A program made the position numbers and the translations under genes. The notes under the pieces were generated by a model. It had not been told where the DNA came from. It did not search any database and was given only the letters and a program-made list of their open reading frames with translations. Shown in pieces: positions 47,158 through 63,412 of a DNA stretch of 64,000 nt (the stretch's first letter is position 1; the number at the start of each line of letters is the position of its first letter). Origin of the DNA: Paraphysoderma sedebokerense (taxonomy: Eukaryota; Blastocladiomycota; Physodermatomycetes; Physodermatales; Physodermataceae); assembly GCA_025602915.1 (NCBI GenBank), contig JAHLJZ010000056.1:94079-158078 (forward strand), given 5' to 3'.

Positions 47158-48399
47158 CTACAACGCCGTTCCTCGTTCAAAACTATCTCTAATTTCTTGG
47201 GTGTACTTATCATAAGCCCTTGATATCTTTTTGTTAAAGTGTCGGTTACGGTCATTAATATATGTGATATCTTCATCTGGATTGTAAGCTCTACGGCGAG
47301 ATGATTTTCCGCGAGTCTCGATTCTGATGAACGAAAAAAGAAATGACGCAACGATCAGCAAAATTAAAGAAAGGATTGTATAAAATTTTGATGAAGTTGA
47401 AAGGATACATACTGTTTCTGAAGATCTTCAACCATTTTATCCACATTATCTCGGCTTGGTTTCACACCAACCCCATCCACAAAGGCTAAAGAATTAGCAT
47501 CTCGATATATCTGTTCTTCTGTCCCACCCACAATATCAGTTGATAGAGAAGCTTTTAGCTTTTGTGTACCGTAAGACTCGAGATCTGGCTTGAGTTGTGA
47601 AGTTAGGCGAGCGTACTTGCGATGAGCCAAGTCCGTGAAGTCTGGGTAGGGTATGAAGAATTTCAAATAAAGTTAGACTAGTGCAATACATTCAGTTGTA
47701 ATAGTGACGGCCTTAAATACTATCAAAATGATATGACGGCAATGGAATCATAAGTCCGGCTTACCTGTGAATCCAGTATTTGCTCTTTTAGCTTTCTTTG
47801 CCTGCTTTTCTTCCCATCGCTCAACATCTTCAATTGAATATTCCATTGCTTTTTTCCTTTCTAAGTCAACACCAGACTCTTCCAGCAACTGGCCAAAGGC
47901 AAAATGAGATTTTAGAAAGGCAAGTCCAACATAAACAAAAAAGGTTCAGTTATAATAGACTTAAACATTTCTGCTTCCGACAGCAGAAATAAGGATGACT
48001 AAAAGCTTGCAACAACGAATGAAGCAGTACCTTAATCTCTAACAAGTCTTCAGCTTCTTTCCGCTTTCGTTGTCGTCTTGCTTCTGCTTTGGCATTTACT
48101 TTTTTACTTGCATGCTCTGCTATGACATCCTTCCGGTTGGCTTCTTCACTTTCATTCTAATGCCCAAGGATAAATTAATAAGTTCAGTGAATAAGGTTTA
48201 GTCGGAGAATACAACAATGAATGAATCAAACCAGTCGTTTTCGCAATTGCTTCAGTTTCTCCAGTCGAGAAGAAAGTGTGCTGGTTTCTGGGACAACTAT
48301 CTTAGAAATCTCGTCGTTATCGCTATCGCTGTGCTCCGAATCATCTGAGTGTACAGCATCAAAGGTAGGTTTTACAGAAGAGTCTTCGTTATCCGACAT
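47158..48399 (-). CDS. SYF2: Pre-mRNA-splicing factor SYF2
   Basis: Five exons (48232-48399, 48031-48156, 47765-47888, 47413-47641, 47158-47323) encode 270 residues. An acidic N terminus is followed by helical basic segments ([33 protein letters not shown]). The conserved SYF2 core includes [32 protein letters not shown]. The C-terminal signature [20 protein letters not shown] is a diagnostic stretch. SYF2 belongs to the NineTeen (Prp19) complex and joins the activated spliceosome. The start MSDNEDSS at 48399 is chosen over an in-frame ATG at 48438. It shares a 158-bp head-to-head interval with the GCN5 gene. Confidence 0.93.
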
Positions 48400-48557
48400 T
48401 TTATTTGGCATTCTTGGTCTAGTCTCTGTGGTCCTCAATTCCCCTTATGTCCGATAGAATTTTGGACAAAGTACGATCACGTGCATCATACGCTCACCTT
48501 AACCAAAACTTCAAATAGCACAAATGTAAATCAAGATTATATAAAATCAATCGTCCC
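48400..48557. promoter_or_regulatory. Bidirectional promoter interval SYF2/GCN5
   Basis: Only 158 bp separate the two divergent start codons, so both promoters and leaders must lie within this interval or overlap the other gene's transcript. No core element is certain by eye. Co-expression of a splicing factor and a chromatin coactivator is plausible but untested. Confidence 0.6.
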
Positions 48558-50676
<2,119 letters not shown>

Positions 50677-51808
50677 AATTCTTTTTCACGTAGTTGTAAA
50701 TCAAAGAAAGGTTTGTTGATATCCACAAACCATAATAAATCATTGAATAAGAAACCACACGATCAATTTGAAAACTATCACTAGGAACTGTGATATGTTC
50801 GCCGGCACAGGCGGGATCATCAATGGGATAAAGCGTTCAGGGGTCACCCGTGCGAAAATATGGCGGAAGTTTTCCACAGAGGACAAATGGCGTACACAGC
50901 CATTTTGAAGTATTGATTAGAGCCGGTTTTGTATAATAATACATCGGTTTGCTTGAAGGACAATTTCAAAAATACTTCTCATCCAGATTGTATCAGAGCC
51001 AAAAAAAACTGAACCGTAACTACATTTACACTCTCTTCTCATCGTCGCTTTTGCAGTGAATATATCATTTTCAAGACCGTTGAAGTTTATCCGTTCGCGG
51101 TTCACTTGGGCAAGGCGCACGCTCGAGTCGGAAAACTTTTTCAGCTGTCGCAGTTCTGGAAGTTCGCACTCAACAGGGTCCATCCCTAGAAGCAGAATTT
51201 ATATCGTTTACAATAGTATAGTCGTCTTGTAAACAATCAACTCATCGGCATTTGAAGAGAAATCATTTCGTCTCTTTGTTGTTTGAGGTAAGCATTCCTC
51301 CGTAACGATTGACGGGGCGACTTGGTGTTTAATAACGAATTGTGTATTTCACTATTTTTGTGTGTTATGAAATAGTTTAGACATATTACGACATATTGTT
51401 GCTCGCTGAGAAGGTTATCGTTTTACTCTGGTATCGTATAGCGGGAATCGAATTTTTGAGTACGAATAGGTAGCACTAGTAGTTCTTCACCGCAACATGA
51501 GAGATTACATTTACCTAACGAATGCAATGTCATTTTAAATTTTAGTTCAATTGGAGAGACCATCACTAGCTTTGATATACCTGTCTGTTGAATTGATTTG
51601 ATAAGATAATGTGGCAATTAGGTTTAACTTTTAAATGTTAACTGAGGTGAGTGACTACTCTGTTTTCCTTCACTATTAGAGAATATTGCCTTAAATTTTT
51701 CTCTATATCAACAGATTAGTTATACATCAATATTCCATCTGACGGAACGAATATCCTCCTCTGCCAGTTTGACAAATCATCCATCAAATTTTAACTCACT
51801 AAGCCGTC
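50677..51808. other. Intergenic region with one doubtful small gene
   Basis: 3' flank of GCN5 and promoter side of the giant ASH-domain gene. Apart from the doubtful minus-strand gene at 50844-51183, only short frames are seen. Confidence 0.4.
50844..51183 (-). CDS. Possible small two-exon gene, unknown product
   Basis: Exons 51030-51183 and 50844-50974 with a 55-nt GT-AG intron give a closed 94-residue frame starting MDPVECELPELRQLKKFS. The N-terminal half looks helical and charged. No family is recognised. The model is supported only by matching phases and acceptable splice sites, so it could be chance. Confidence 0.33.
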
Positions 51809-54800
51809 ATGGCGTCTAACTCTACACTCAAACCGTCTCGTTCCAACACCGGATCATCGACATCACCATCCGCACCTCCACTATTTGAAGTCTCAATAGC
51901 CCATAGACTAATTCTCGATCATGTATACCTAAACGGACTTCATGCCTTACGAAGAATCGAAATTCGTAATCTATCAGATTACCAGATTTGTGTAAAACTG
52001 CGATCAAATTTGGGTGGGCAAGTTGCGTTTCAATTGACAAACGAAAATCTGCCAGATTTTCCGCCCTCAACCTCCTCACCACCGCATAGTGTAATTTCAG
52101 GTCAAGGACCCTCTTATTTTCCCTCTAAACCGAAACCCTTAAAAGAATCAATTTCACATTCGACTCTAAATTCTGTCGAGTCTGTTATATCTTCACTCTC
52201 ATCTTCATCATCATTTCCTCGCCAACCTTTCATTTCGGCATCAACGTCGCCTTCCGGTATCACTACTCCTTCGGATTCTGGATCACCGCCAAACGAAACA
52301 TCTCAGATACTGAAAGACATTGAATTCACGACGAATACCGTTGCAGCCGCCACTTTAGGTGCATTCGCATCCGAAGGTACTTTCTCTGGTACCGGTATTC
52401 TTTCATATCCATTTCCGTCACATCAATTCAACCAGTTATTCAATTATGTCAACCACATTGATGAAGTTATCATTGACGCAAAAAGCTCCAAAAAAATTAT
52501 CTTGGCTTTTCTAGCAGATGAAAACTACGATAAGCGAAGTAAAGCCGGGGGTATTGGTGATCGAGATGAGAAGAAAGAAGACGACGGTAGACGAGGAGGA
52601 GGATATTACGGGTCTTTTGATGACGAAGAAACACATGACTACTTTGAAATCAATGGATTGCTGTTTTTCTATGGGTACAAAGTAGATAAAGAGCGTGTAT
52701 TGCGGCAAGAATCCGACGGCGGTGTATCAAGTGACGGCAACAAGCTTTCGGAGGTGCAAATGCCACCCGATAACGCAGTCGCTTCACAATCAGCTCGAAA
52801 AATGTCTTCAACCGAAAACCAGGAGAGCAGAGAAACCAATGGGTGGATAACTGTTGAGCACAGAAAAAGTGTGGCCACTGACCAATCGTCTACTGTTTCC
52901 AACGATGAGAATTCGGTTGAATCCATATCAGGCAGTAATCGTCCTGCTTCATCTTCTTATACATCTCAAAGATCAAGCATAAGTTCTCCTGCTGCAGCTC
53001 AGTCAACTGTGCAGGACTCCGGTTCGATGGAAGCACCCGGGAAACAATTGGCGGCCGAACCGACGAGTATGAAACAATCCGAATCACCGATCCTTGCCGA
53101 TGCGTCGACGTTAGATCCAGGGTCTCTTAGTCCTCCAGTCCCGTCTATGCAAGAAGTTCCGGGTGCAACGACTTCTTCGGCACCTAGGGCGGATCAGCAA
53201 GTTAACATCAAACTCCGAGCTCGAGTATGCCGCACTATATTATGGACTGACGTTGGTTCGACCGGCATCTCATTTGATGATTGCGTAGTCGGTGGCACTT
53301 ATTTTAAAGATTTTACGATATGGAACCGTTCTGAGATCGATTTGTTTTGGCTTCTAAACACTGTTGATCTCTCGAATTCGCAGCATGAAGAGTGGCTGCG
53401 TTTCACAGACTATGACACTGGTGAGCCGATTGATCTCAAACCTATACCATCGTATTCCCATAGACGCATTCGAGTCACGTTTAAGCCCAAAGAAGTGGGC
53501 GAATTCAACTATGATTTGCAATTAGAAAATGCTAATGACTCTTCTAACGTCGAGATAGCCAGAGTGCACGCAACGGTCAGAAGTGTTTTGAAAGAGGAAA
53601 GCTTAGTAGTAAGCAGCGGGAATGTGCTAGACTTTGGAGACTGTTGCGCTGGGGTGTGGAGTCGACAAAAGCTGGTTCTGAAGAATGTAAGTGAAAGTCC
53701 GCTCGAAGTGCATTTTGGCAGCGAATATGCAGAGGTGGTATTTGATTTGAAAGCAGATGAGTACGAAGAAACTCAAAGCCAAATAATGCCCACTCCGGAA
53801 GGTAAACTGAATGACGGTAGCATTCCGGAGGCGATTGATAAGTTGAGCCGGATAGGAGGACGGTCTCACTCAGAAATGTCCGTTCTTTCGAGTTCTCTTT
53901 CATCAAGAGCTTCATCGCCTACGTTTTCTCGGCAAACCTCCCACTCGGACCTTCAACTCTCGAACCCGGTTTCAGAATCCTTAGCACAAGCTAACGCAAT
54001 TCCAAGTTCAGCGTCGCGCAATTCTTATCACCGGCGTCAATTATCATCGCCGAATGTTGAAGATTCGGATTCAGATACTGCTGAACGCCATAGATTGGTA
54101 TCATCTGTGCAACCTACATTCACTTCTGTGACAAGGCTGATTACAACTGCAGACACTGCGTCCTCGTCCTCTTCATCTGTTTTTGTCCCCGGATCTGCAA
54201 CATCAAAGAATGTTAACGTACCGTCAGCCGGAGAGTTTGCCCACATTGAAGAGCTGGTATTAAAACCAGGAACAGAGCGGACCATTCAAGTTTCCTACCG
54301 TCCAGAAAAAGATTCATCGGCCAATGAATATAAAGCCGGTATCCTTACTCGTCGTTCGTTCCGAATCAATCTCACATATTCTTCCACTGGCTCTAGCGCA
54401 AAAGAAAAGAAGGCTATCCAATGTAAAGCTCGTACATGTACCTCTTTTGTAGAGGTGACGCCGACATTGGTAAATTTTGGGGATACCGATGTGGGAACAT
54501 TAAAATCGGCGCCAATTCATATTCTCAATCGCTCTGAACTGACTGCTCGTGTGCAATTATCTTTCACTTCCAAAGTTCTCAACTCATACCGGGACGAAAT
54601 CATCATTCCTCCGAAACAGTCGATTGAGGTCAAGATCGACATATACCCGCGCAAAATCAATCCCGATTATCGAAAGCAAATTACCGTTATAAATCTATTA
54701 AATAGAGACAATGATTCGATTGTCGAAGTGAGATCAAATAATATTGATAAACAGCGAATCACATTTCACTCGTTATTCTATAGAATTCTGACGCCGACAA

Positions 54801-57800
54801 GCACTAATTTCATTGATTTCGGATTAGTGATATTGAACTCATTTGCAGTCAGAACATTTACGATTCAGAATATTAGCAAGAAGCGTTTGATATTGCAGCT
54901 CAGCAGTAGCCTACATGGCGAAATTTTGATTTACAAGAAGAAAGCAAGAGGCGTTGGTGGGAGTAGTGAAGTTAGTGGCACTGCTACTAATCCACCTCTA
55001 TCGTTATCTGATACGCAATCTACTCGCAATAAAGCCATCGGTGCTACAGTCGAGGAAGGACCGATGGAGTCGGTCTCAGTGCTATCCAATGCTACATCCC
55101 CAATTGGCACTCCCCTACTCGGAATTGATGATCGTAAGGCGTCAATATTTGAGAGTATAGCAGATCGGCGTCCGCTTAAGAAATTTTCGACTTCCGATTC
55201 TTCCTCTTTACCATCGCTACCTTCTGTGAGTTCGAATGCTTCCGTAAAGTCAAGCAGTAAAGACGATTCAACACCTGGCATACCGTCGGAGTATTTAGAC
55301 CTGGCGCTCTCCAAAGAATTACGCAAGTCACCGCGGCGCCAACACCGAGCACGAACGGCTGTGAAAGCAGGCGCGATGCCTCAATTCTTGAAGAACGAGT
55401 TACAACGGCGTAGGACGAGTGAAAGATCCGAATTTTCTGCAGACAATGATTCAGCAGAAGTGTTGAAAGACGACGGGGAATCTAAACAAACCTTTGCGAC
55501 CGCCCCGTCTTCGTCAGATGTGAGTCCAACGTCAGGTGGTACATTCAACGAAAAACAATCGTGGCAGAACGACTCTAGTGTGGATCTTTCAAGATCGGCA
55601 GTGTTTAACGATACTGAATCCGTTCGGCCAGTCCTCGATTCAGTTCTTTCCTCTCTGGAAAGCATGAATATATCCGCGCTCCCACTTTTTCCGAAGCAAG
55701 CAATGGAGGAACGTTACGTCAAGTTTCTACTTAACCTACGCCGAGAACTGGATCAGTCAATAAGGGACGGGCGATTGATCCCTGTTACTTCTTCAATCGA
55801 AATCGCACCAGACACCGAGGAAAACATTGTATTAATATATACACCAAAAGGCGCCAACAAACCGTACATTCAAGGCAAATCAAGGAAGCAAGATGCAAAG
55901 GTGTTTGTCCGTTTGATGGATTTTGACAGAGAGATTCAGCAGCCGCAATTTGAATCATTGCTGAAAGGTGATTTGGCCCAAATACCAGTTCGAGAATTTC
56001 TGCTGCGTTCAACATTATGCCGGTCGACAATGGAACTGGGCCAGAAGAACATCAATTTTGGGCTGTTGGCTAAACACGAGCGGAAAGAGAAGTCTATTGT
56101 CATAAGAAATCGTTCGGAAGCCCCGCTGTTTTACAATATTCGGAAATCTGGATCAATTGCTTCCGGTGATGTTATCATCATGGAGGGCAAATTAGGTGTT
56201 ATAAGAGGATATGGAAAGAAGGAAGTTTCTTTCTTGTTTGAGCCAACTTTGCCAGGCCAATTCCAAGAGAAGTTGATTGTCGAAAACATCCATGATCGTG
56301 AGAATCACCAAGTGGTTTCTTTAAAAGCCAATATACGGAAACCTTCGAACTTTTTCATCGAATCGCTGCAACTTGATTTCGGTGTTTGCATGATCAATGA
56401 GATTTGTACTCAACCGCAGCACATCACTATCAGCAACACAAATAAGCAACCCAGGGTGTTTGCAATTCGTGTCGATCCCGAAGAAATGAAAACGGACACA
56501 TTCTCAATTATCTTTGATTTCAATTTGGTCGAAAGTCAGAATATTGCAGGGACTGGTATGATGCTTGACGCCGAAATTGAAGAATTGATAGAAAGTTTGG
56601 AGCAGAAATTAAAAATCGCTAAGAGAAAGGGCCGGAAAGATAAAGTGAAGAAAATAACGGAAAAGATTGCGAAATTAAGGAAGGGGGAAGTGGATGAGCC
56701 CGGAAAGGATAAGGAGCCTGCTGATAATCGAACAGAAACAGAGTCAGCTGTGTCCGTCGGTGACAATTCTACGATTGACGACGTTCGGTCAGAAAAAAGT
56801 GTTGCACCTGACCTTGCCACCGAAACAGGGTTGCCTACTGATAATGCGAATCTAGATGCCAAATCTGCATCACCTCCAAACAGCAATACTGGAAGCGAAT
56901 TCCCGAGTCGTCGGTCCTCGTGGAACCTGAAATCCCCAAGTGCGCCTATATCATTTCGTACTAGAAAAACAGAGCATTCCATCGTCTTCAGCCTTGATCC
57001 TCGATCCACAAAACAAATTTCGGTTAATATTAGACCAATTATCCTCGACCCGTCTATCTTAACCGATAGCTCTACTCAGCTATTTCCGCTGTTATTTAAC
57101 GGCAAGATATTGGTTCATGAGCAGAAAAATACTGATGCGGTTAAAAAAATCAATTTCCGAAGTCTGGTTTGTTTTGATCACTCAACATACATACAGTCTC
57201 TTCAGGACAAGCAACAGACGACGCTCCAGGAAGGAATACCTCTACCATCCCCACGGGACACGTTATCTCCCAATATAACCCAGTTATCTGAATTAGAATC
57301 ATCGTCGGTCCAAGGCAGTCAAAGTTTAAGTAGCCCGCAAATTCTAAGTGACCTTGGTATCACTACCAAATCTCCTGTGCCAGAAGTTCTTTCTTCGACG
57401 CCTTCCCTTGTTCCCGTGATATCACCTCAGTCGAAGGATATAAAACCGGATATGGTTGCAATGAATGCAAGAGAACCAAAGGCAGAGCATCTAGTTGCAA
57501 AGAAAGAAGTGTCGTCTTTGCCGGCTTTACATGTTGACACACCAATTTCGGACCTCGGAAAAATTGAAGTGACCCAGCGAACCGGTTATAATTTTGTTAT
57601 ATCGAATCGATCTGATAAGGCGGTGGAATTCGAAATAGTGGATTGCGAGGGTGACGGTAGCACAAAAGGGCAACCGATTTTCATATTCGACAACAGAAAA
57701 GGAAGTCTGTCACCGCGCGAAACGCGACGTGTTGACTTCTCAGTTTTGCCAAAATTTAGCGGTCGCCAGACGCATAAGTTTACTATTCGTAGAGTTCAAA

Positions 57801-60800
57801 CAGAACATGACGAATTTATTCCGATAACCATTTCATTCTACGCTTTGCATCACGAATATCTCCGCTTCCCTCGGTTGATGGATAGCTCAACGGAGCTCGA
57901 CTTGGGATTTTGTTATGTGGATCCTTCAAAAAAATACGCAAAGGTTGTGCCATTGGCCGTGGAGAATGTAACTGAGGAAGACCTGTTTGTAACCGCTTCT
58001 AGTAATTTGGCTTTGCAAGTTTATATCTTTGAAGACGAGCGCTGCGAAAAAGCTGTGAACGAGTTATTTATGAGCAGGCATTCACAGCGTCAACTATATA
58101 TCGCATTACAACCAAATTTACCCATTTCACCGCCCTTCGTCCTCGGTAATCGCACTATCTCCCCAATCGAAGTTCGGACATTAATCGGTGGAATCAAATT
58201 TGTCATATCGGCTAAACTAGATATTAGTCTCCAAAGTTCTGCAACCCAACTTGTCGACCCATCAAGATCTGTACATCTGACCACTCAAACTCTAAAGTTT
58301 GCCGCACTGATTGGACAGTCCGTGCTTTCAGTTTCGTCGAATTATGTGAGTTTGGGTGGTACCACGAAACTCAACGAGGATTTTGAAGGATCGCTAATGA
58401 TATCCAATATGTGTACTCGTCTGCCCGCCATGTATCGCCTGGAATCGTCCAGTACTGACATCACATTACTCAAACCAGATGGAGTGTTAGAAGGTTATGA
58501 GATATCTGAAAGTAAAGGTTCAAAATCAAAGGAGGAATTCAAGTTTAAAGTTCGGTCGTCCAGGTATGGATATTTTCGTGAATCCATACTTATACGCAAC
58601 CTCAACTTTGTCAATGCTGTCTTTGAAGTTGTTGTGTCACTATTTGTTGAACCGAATCTTCTGTCTGTTCGGGACTCTCTTAGTGGATCAGTTGATGGTG
58701 GAAGTGCTCATCCTGCTTTCGTTCTGCCAATGTTGACGTGGGAAGACGTTTACTGCACTTTGGAGCAAGATCAAGGCGCACCTTGTATTGTCTTGCAGAG
58801 TAAGGGCACCGAAAGCGTTGCATCTACATACATCCGAAAGTTTGAATTACAAAATACGACGTCTAACCGGTTAAAGGTCGTCCCTAGAAGTAATCGTGAT
58901 TTGTCAGTCAAATTCCAACCTGACGTGGAGCGACATCGCAGCTCCCGGGAGTTGGATGGTTGGCTTATTGTCGGTCCCGAAATCGAACTGGATCCTTTAT
59001 CATCAGTTTCTGTTTTCGTTGAATGTCCAATTCCTCATGAGCTGCCGGAAGATGACTACTTGACCCTGGCTGCGCAGAAGAAAGCGAAGATTAAGGGAAC
59101 TCTGATATTTGAGAATTGCGAGTCTAAAAATGCATTAAAAGTATTCGATATAGAAGCGCAGTATTGTGTGTCCGTAGGTGAATGCGAACCAACATCCATC
59201 GATGTTGGAAAGATTGGGTACTTCAATCGCTGGAATGACATCAAATTTAAAGTTTCTTTGAAGAATTCTTCACCAATACCCTATGTGGCCCAACTTAAAG
59301 CTGTCTCGGCATTCTCTGTCCTACCTCCCTCCAACTCATCAAACTCAACAGAAATATTTGTCCCTTCAAAGGTATCATCTGAAATCGAAGTCGTACTGAA
59401 GCCGACCTTGCTTTCAGATTTGACTGCAGGAAGCAAGCAGTTTACGTTGACCTTCCAGAATTTGTATAACCCAAAGAACTCTGTAAATGTCAATGTAATG
59501 GCTAATTTGACATTGTTTGAACTCCGATTTGATCGACTAATCAACGGTGAATTGGCTTTGCCACCGCTTCACCATCCCTCTCCCGATACCGCCCTGCCAT
59601 GCGATACATGGTTTACCATCATAAACTCTAGCGAAAATGACATTAAATTTGAAATCGGTGTCACCTTAATCGAAGACTTGACTCCTCTAGTCAAAGTTGA
59701 AGTTCTATCTCGCTTCTCGAATTCTCCATTAAAGGGTACGGTTTCGCTATCCCCCAATGGTTCAATTGAAGTCAGAGTACGAGCGTACGCTCGAGAAGAA
59801 TCTCGCATCAATCAAGAAACCCCTGATATCGTTTTGAGCTCTGCTGGCTTGGTTTTTGGGAGACTATGGGTGGCTACAAAATACATGGAAGACTCACCCT
59901 ATAACGTGAAAGAAGAAATACCACTTCGTGGCAGTATCGTCGAAGGGCCAACGTTTTCTCTGTCAGAGAAGCGAATTGAATTTCGCAGTACCATCTACGC
60001 TGATTCGGACAGTGAGGAAAGCGTAGAATTGGAAGATCGAGTTTCCAGGAGGTCCGAAAGCGATGAGCCCACTCAGCGAGAAACAGTCATGATAACAAAC
60101 CTGTCCAAAGTTCATCCCATTCAATTTCGAACTGTTTTGATGGGTCCTGCAGAATTCCCGATTCATGACTATTTTAGGATATCCTCGTTGGATGGCAAGG
60201 AGATGGGACTTGTTGCACCAGGAGAAACGTTTCCTTTGAGTGTTGAATTGTTGGATTCAAACATCGGAATCTCGGATGATATTCGACTTCGAATCGAAGA
60301 CTTACAATCTCCTTCGCATTTGTCACAAATTGTTACAATCGGGGTCGTATCGACTACTGAGAGGAGTTTACCAGTTGCAGAATCCAAGCTTTCGGATGTG
60401 ACGCCTGCTCGACCACTACTTGCCCCACCGCTACCATTGCCAGGCCACTTATCTGATGAAAGTTCGTCTCCAATCTCTGAAGACTCTACTGAACCTATGT
60501 ATCCCTGCATTACGCCTCAAATACTTCTCAAGGGCTGTAAAAAAGTGGGTGGCTCTACCCTTGAGGACACTTGTTGTCGGTATGATCTTGACATGGGGCA
60601 AATCGATATGGGAGCCTCTGCGGTCACAAAGAAGCTGGTGTTGGAAAACCGATCGAGAGACAAAGTGTCGTATCGCCTGCGAACCATATGTGAGTTTGAT
60701 GGGACTTGGATGACGATTAGTCCGACAGACGGAACTTTGGAAGCCTCCACTACGCAAACTATCACCTTGTCATTTACGACAAATGTTCGCAATGTGTATT

Positions 60801-62712
60801 CTACTTATATCATTATCGAAAATGTGGATAATCCTTCCGATAATAAATCGATCAGAGTGGCGATGGAGGTAACATTCGGCGATTTAACGGAGATGCTGCC
60901 AGAGTTATTGAAAGTGTTTTCCCCCGTCTTTAGGTTGTTGCTCGTCAAAATCTCAGACGTAATAACGCGGCGGCCGAAAACCCTCATGTATTCGACGTTA
61001 GTGTGAACGGGATTAATTTAGACGAGCCGACGTTGGACTACAGTCTAAATTATCATTTCCTTCACTATGAGAATGAGTACACTGCTCGAAGTATAGTTAT
61101 TTATAACCGCGAATCCGTACCACTCGAATTTCAGGTATCTATCAATGTTTGGCAAGTCCTTTCGTATGACTGATACATTTATTCCTAAATATAGATGAAA
61201 TCAAACTTGCATTATTCGGATTCCACGGAGCTCCTTTTTTCACTATCCCGGAATCCGGTCAAATTGTTCCGTAGTCTTATTGTTCAACCTGACAGTCACA
61301 CTCGAGTCTACCTTCGATTTCGCCCCTCACCAAGTTTGGCTATTCAAAAGATGATGGAGAACAACAGAGCTGATTTCGACCCCAACTTGGTGGAAGAGAA
61401 ACACATAGAGATATACATCAATTGTCGATTAGTGAAGGATTATCAGCAGATTGTTCATCTTAAAGCTTTATGTCGGTTTCCTCAAATGTCTCTCTCGTCT
61501 AAAAGTTTAGTCTTTAGAGGTAAGGAATATGGGCTCTTTGCGGATAACTTACCACTGACGATTTTGGCGTCAGGTAACATCCGTGCTGCAAGTGATGAGC
61601 CATCATTTCATTTTGATAGTGTCGAGCAGCGTCTCGATATCAAAAACCTATTTTCCTCAACTCTGAAGTATGTAATTTTATACGATTAAGGGTCCTACAA
61701 TTCTGCTAACTACGATGCGTAGACTCGAGTACATGAACGATACTCTATATTTTCTCCTGGAAGCGCCCAGCAGTATCGTTCAGGGAAAATCTGGAACTAC
61801 CATTGTCATTCGCCCAAATTCAGAAGCTTTACGAAAGAATATGGACATACTGAAGAGGGTACTAAATTTATTGGCTTTTCTTATTCGACATTGTAGATCT
61901 GACGAATAGCTATTTCTATAGGAAAAATATATACAAGAGTTCATTACGATTTATAACAGTAATCGACCCTCCGAGCGATATTGGATCAATCTGCGATTAA
62001 CCTTGGGCTACATGACAGATTTCCAAGTAAGTTTTATGTAAAATACTTCGTGGTATCCTTGTCTTACTGAAACACTCTTTAGATGCTATGGTCAAAATCA
62101 TTCCATCAGTATGACATTCTCGAAAACAAAGTTGTGAGATTTGTGAAAGATTTGAATACTCTACCTCCTGCGATTGCAACTCCTGTTGTGTCCTCCGCTT
62201 CACCTGAGGTTTGACATGCTCTGTTCCATTTTTGTTCGTCCATGATTAATCCTAAATTTCGTTTCCTCCTATTCAGACTAGAGATCCCGAGGATTTATTC
62301 TTCCAATATACTTACCTGGCGGATCAGATAGCGTATTACGCAACAAGTCACAATTCAGGAGAAAGTTTTTTTCAGCTAGGCACACTGCTGTTCAGGTTCT
62401 TGACGCTTAATAGCTATTAGCTCTAATGATCCGTAACTAATTTGTCTTTTCAAAAGTGCTGTTTTAAACAATAGCTTATTCAAGCAGTCGCCGGTCGCAG
62501 TGCGCTCAAATTCAAGCCCGGTGATGGATATTCAAAAATGGGTACGATTTAAAACTGTTTCTTGCTAAAATTAAGATATTAACGCTGAGCATTTGCTGAT
62601 CTTCGATTGGATTCAGGTAAATCCGTTGCGATACTTCTTGTCCTTTTTCCCGTTTCATCATCCTATGCTTGATTCTTTACGAGCGCTTAACAATACACTA
62701 CAGAAAAAGTAG
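51809..62712 (+). CDS. Giant ASH/MSP-like multi-domain protein
   Basis: Nine exons (51809-60868, 60934-61134, 61195-61667, 61723-61858, 61922-62026, 62083-62208, 62277-62395, 62457-62541, 62617-62712) encode 3,466 residues; the first exon alone is 9,060 nt. Immunoglobulin-like beta-sandwich units of the ASH/MSP type recur, marked by FG followed by a beta strand. Examples: LDFGDCCAG (~607), VNFGDTDVGT (~887), IDFGLVILN (~1003), INFGLLAKHERK (~1414), LDFGVCMINE (~1521), LGFCYVDPSKK (~2031), DVGKIGYFNR (~2464), DMGQIDMGAS (~2927). Ser-rich disordered segments interrupt them, and a Lys/Glu coiled-coil segment lies near 1590-1635. Such domains occur in hydin, ASPM, SPD2/Cep192 and related ciliary or centrosomal proteins. 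A role at basal bodies, spindle poles or membrane contacts is inference. Confidence 0.82.
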
Positions 62713-62785
62713 CAGACCTTGCGTGCTTATTAGCATGGACATTCTCTGATTATGATACATGTATATTAATTTGTGAAGATACACT

Positions 62786-63355
62786 TTAATCTGGCAGTAA
62801 TATATTATACATTTTGATCGAACTCGGGAGTTTCCGGAGTTCGAAGGTTTCGCGGTATTCACATACTATTATCCAATCTCGAGGATCTCGCACAAATATT
62901 TCCAAGGTTATATGTCTCTGGGAATTTGTTTTTGTACTCTCTAGCCCCCTGAGTTCAACGTCAATCATCTGCCCTTATCTAGATCAATCTCGGTGGTTGT
63001 TGTCGGTGTTACACAAATCTCGGACGTTCACCAATCTCAAATTTGGGCCTCACGCTCGTGCAGTTGTAGACACCATTCCAGAAGGCAAGGTTTAATTCTG
63101 TCATTGGTATCTACGTCGTATCTTCTCCATAGTGGTAGAGTTTCGGAGTTCCAATCAAGCGAAACAAATCTGGGTTTTAGGGTACGTTTAGCTTTGATAC
63201 GATTGTTAACATGTTAGCTTGAAAGAGACCATTTTGTCGCAACCATTACTTCTGCCAAAGTCACTATTAGTTGAAGTCCTTCATATATACTGACAAACTC
63301 ACCTTTCGAATGGTTTATCTATGTGATGCCAAATGTGAAGATGTTCAAAATTGTT
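62786..63355 (-). CDS. Probable small multi-exon gene, 5' end unresolved
   Basis: Exons 63303-63355, 63054-63169 and 62786-62973 join in frame. They read HLHIWHHIDKPFERF, then SLDWNSETLPLWRRYDV, then QRHITLEIFVRDPRDWIIV, and end at a stop at 62786. Splice sites and phases agree, but no start codon is found upstream, so the first exon is missing from the model. No family is recognised. It converges on the giant ASH-domain gene (74 bp between stop codons). Confidence 0.42.
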
Positions 63356-63412
63356 CTAACTCATTTGATTTTAGTCAAATTGATTACCGTTCAAAGTTAG
63401 CCGTGATATATT

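Noticed and set aside
60914-60933. Apparent 20-nt ultra-short intron (GTGTTTTC...CTTTAG) in the giant ASH gene
   Set aside because: A better donor (GAG|GTAACA) at 60869 with the same acceptor gives a normal 65-nt intron in the same phase.
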